From Vampirovibrionales bacterium (lineage in GTDB: Bacteria > Cyanobacteriota > Vampirovibrionia > Vampirovibrionales > JAGQHJ01): a DNA stretch of 15,492 bases. The DNA lies in NCBI GenBank assembly GCA_025451145.1, contig JANWKX010000134.1, positions 1 to 15,492 on the forward strand. The letters run 5' to 3'. Both the position numbers and the translations under genes were made by a program. Positions within the stretch are counted from its first letter, which is position 1, and each line of letters begins with the position of its first letter. This document shows, in pieces, positions 13,840 to 15,492 of this stretch. Under the pieces are notes generated by a model that did not search any database, was not told the origin of the DNA, and saw only the letters and a list, made by a program, of their open reading frames with translations.

Positions 13840-15033
13840 ATGAGCAGTATTTCGGCTTATTCATCGATTTCGTCCCGAGCACACGCTTATTCTTCGATTC
13901 CTCGGCTTACCCCACCTCCGTCTTTTAAGAACACCAAATCGACCGTCCGGTTTAAGGAAGTTGCGCAGCCTGTTTTTCAAAGGATGAATGAGGCTTATGA
14001 TGGTGTTCATTACTTCTCTAAACCGAATTGCGGAGATCAAGGAACGATTACGGAAGACTGCTGGCAAGCACTTCCCATACCGCTTCGGCATGAGATTTGG
14101 CAATACATTCGCGCCGAGAATATTAAAGACTTGTCCCTCAATTTGAGAACAAAGCAACTGGGTATCCTTGAAGAAACGGCGGATTGTTGGTATGAAAGCC
14201 TGATGCTAAGAGCGATCCATGAGGGGCTTTTTGATTTGAAGGATGCTTCAGGAGAATTGCTGATGGCAAAAACCCAGCGTGCCATTGAAGAGGCCGGCCA
14301 ACGTGAGGTCATGCCTGAAAATCGTCTCAAATATCTCCTCTTACGCCCCTTTCGCAGGGGTGTTTCAATGCTGTTAGACCGAATGTACCACCATTTGCCT
14401 TTACAACAGGCGACATTAAATGGTCCAACAGAACGATTGAAAGCAAAAATTCAGAAATGGTATGAAGGGACTCTGTATTACACCTACGATAAACTCTTTT
14501 CAGGGATTCAAAATTATCCGGAAATGCTTCGCCAGGTCGAATCTTATTTTCAGCCAAAAGATATCCAGCGCTTTGCGGATTTGTATCAAGATTCGCCTGA
14601 AGAAGCCAGGCATTTACTGGCATTGAGTTATATTCGACTTGCAAGTCTCAGAATCGATGGATTGTTCCAAGACCTGCTGACGTCTACCCAGAGGCAACTG
14701 GCCTCTGAATATGATGAACTAAAAGAAAACCTGTTGAAACAAAATCCTGCCCCCAATATTGAAGACTATTTGCCATTACACCAAATTCTGGACCCAACGG
14801 TTCCGTTATCTGATATTCAGGCCGGAGCGATTCGGGTCTTACATGGGGTTTTACACAAACCTAATCTGGATAGTCAAGCCATTCGGCAATTCATTATGAT
14901 CAAGCATAGGCTTCGCCAAGGGGTTCACTTGCTCTACCTTAATGATAAAAAGATACAGAGCCCGGATCGAAAGAAAAATACCAAGCCCTTTGAGGGGCTG
15001 GTGGAATCCTGTATTATTCAAGGGACATACTAA
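13840..15033 (+). CDS. Unrecognised all-helical protein
   Basis: A 397-residue protein that I do not recognise. The first 35 residues are low-complexity and Ser/Tyr-rich, with a near repeat (SAYSSIS and HAYSSIP), and look disordered. The rest is almost entirely predicted helix with many charged and leucine residues and no signal peptide or membrane segment. Segments such as LPIPLRHEIWQYIRAENIKDL (about 77-97) and the 240-290 block (PKDIQRFADLYQDSPEEARHLL) suggest a helical-repeat or adaptor fold. No catalytic motif is seen. The ATG at 13840 has GGGG 5 nt upstream, which is a usable ribosome site. It is followed by a long palindrome that begins on its stop codon, and it converges on murT. The disordered head plus helical body could suit a secreted effector or a structural adaptor, but nothing in the sequence decides this. 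Confidence 0.75.
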   Translation: MSSISAYSSISSRAHAYSSIPRLTPPPSFKNTKSTVRFKEVAQPVFQRMNEAYDGVHYFSKPNCGDQGTITEDCWQALPIPLRHEIWQYIRAENIKDLSLNLRTKQLGILEETADCWYESLMLRAIHEGLFDLKDASGELLMAKTQRAIEEAGQREVMPENRLKYLLLRPFRRGVSMLLDRMYHHLPLQQATLNGPTERLKAKIQKWYEGTLYYTYDKLFSGIQNYPEMLRQVESYFQPKDIQRFADLYQDSPEEARHLLALSYIRLASLRIDGLFQDLLTSTQRQLASEYDELKENLLKQNPAPNIEDYLPLHQILDPTVPLSDIQAGAIRVLHGVLHKPNLDSQAIRQFIMIKHRLRQGVHLLYLNDKKIQSPDRKKNTKPFEGLVESCIIQGTY

Positions 15034-15175
15034 GAACCTATCCGGGAAACCTCCATAACGGGCATCTGCGTTGTCGCTGTGATGCTCGAATGCTCATTTA
15101 CTACATGTAAACTCTGCTTCTGCGCGTCTCGCTTCTAGCATCTGCTCCGTCCTGAAGATTTCTCGGAGAGGTTCT
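15033..15175. repeat. 143-bp imperfect palindrome (MITE-like or REP-like element) between convergent genes
   Basis: The two ends, AGAACCT (15033-15039) and AGGTTCT (15169-15175), are perfect inverted repeats. The match continues inward with scattered mismatches for about 35 nt (AGAACCT, TCCG, GAAA, ACGG and TGC blocks in order on both arms). The centre has a small hairpin, TTTAC TACAT GTAAA, near 15097-15111. It fills the gap between the plus-strand helical gene and murT, starting on the last base of the TAA stop. No open frame of note lies inside and there is no T tract. The layout is that of a small palindromic mobile or dispersed repeat that may also end transcripts from both sides. Copy number elsewhere cannot be seen here. 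Confidence 0.7.
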
Positions 15176-15183
15176 AAGCTAGA

Positions 15184-15492
15184 TTAGCGGGTTTTAAGAA
15201 ATTGGCTGAGCTGAAGAAGTGCCGTATAGGTGGGCAGAATATACAAGGTTTCTGTTGAACCGGTTTCATCTAAGCCTTGCTGAAAGGCTTGCAGAATATC
15301 AGGGATAACTTGAATTTTGTCTTCACTGAGACCGCCATATCGAAGTCGAATGGCCATATCTTCAGCCCGATGCCCGGAAACGATAATTGGATAGGGTGTA
15401 GTGGCCAATATTTCAAAGGGCGCATCCCAAAGCCAGGAAATATCACGCCCATCGGCATAGTTATCGTTAATCATAATGACCACACGGCTATG
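15184..15492 (-). CDS. murT: Lipid II isoglutaminyl synthase subunit MurT, C-terminal part (runs off the window)
   Basis: The last 102 residues of MurT, the Mur-ligase-like subunit that works with the glutaminase GatD to amidate D-glutamate in lipid II. This is the C-terminal DUF1727-type domain: the NDNYADGRDISWLWD motif, a short strand with SGHRAEDMAIRLRYGG, and the closing LPTYTALLQLSQFL, which are the family's characteristic blocks. The frame is open to the window edge, so the gene begins beyond 15492; a full MurT is about 430-450 residues. The stop is the TAA at 15184-15186. GatD, commonly encoded next to murT, is not downstream: the palindromic element and a convergent gene occupy that side. 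It would have to lie upstream or elsewhere. Confidence 0.93.
   Translation of the reverse strand, partial: HSRVVIMINDNYADGRDISWLWDAPFEILATTPYPIIVSGHRAEDMAIRLRYGGLSEDKIQVIPDILQAFQQGLDETGSTETLYILPTYTALLQLSQFLKTR

Noticed and set aside
1..15492. CRISPR array, insertion sequence or prophage genes
   Set aside because: No regularly spaced direct repeats, transposase, integrase or phage structural motifs were seen in any frame; the only mobile-looking item is the palindrome at 15033-15175.

Overview
The window looks like a compact bacterial chromosome segment of moderate GC. Almost all of it is coding, with many overlapping stop/start pairs. The SMC has the cyanobacterial-style Walker B wording (AFDEVDMFLDG), and the right edge carries a MurT-type peptidoglycan amidation enzyme. 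Together with a flagellar/WhiG-type sigma factor and receiver-phosphatase proteins, this suggests a non-photosynthetic relative of Cyanobacteria (Melainabacteria/Vampirovibrio-like). That placement is an inference from motif wording, not from a search.

Left part (1-3050): a minus-strand receiver-PP2C (SpoIIE/RsbU-type) phosphatase with a degenerate receiver diverges from a plus-strand 5'-nucleotidase-family metallophosphatase that has no visible signal peptide. A 479-nt gap (3052-3530) follows. It holds no protein gene, but contains a set of nested complementary segments ending in a good minus-strand intrinsic terminator. I read this as a candidate structured RNA of about 200 nt, possibly 6S-like.

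Centre (3531-8401): a minus-strand smc-scpA-scpB cluster encodes the whole condensin core, with overlapping or near-abutting junctions and its own candidate promoter.

Regulatory string (8603-12938, minus): a FliA/WhiG-type sigma factor, two unrecognised proteins, a soluble PAS histidine kinase, and a response regulator whose output is an RsbW-like ATPase/serine-kinase (anti-sigma) domain. Every junction overlaps, so this is very likely one operon. With the receiver-PP2C at the left edge, the window holds a sigma factor, a candidate anti-sigma kinase, a sensor kinase that could control it, and an opposing phosphatase. That is most of a partner-switching circuit, lacking only a STAS antagonist.

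Right part (13063-15492): two unrecognised plus-strand genes (one like a decayed SAM methyltransferase, one all-helical), a 143-bp imperfect palindrome that starts on the last base of a stop codon, and the C-terminal end of murT running off the window.
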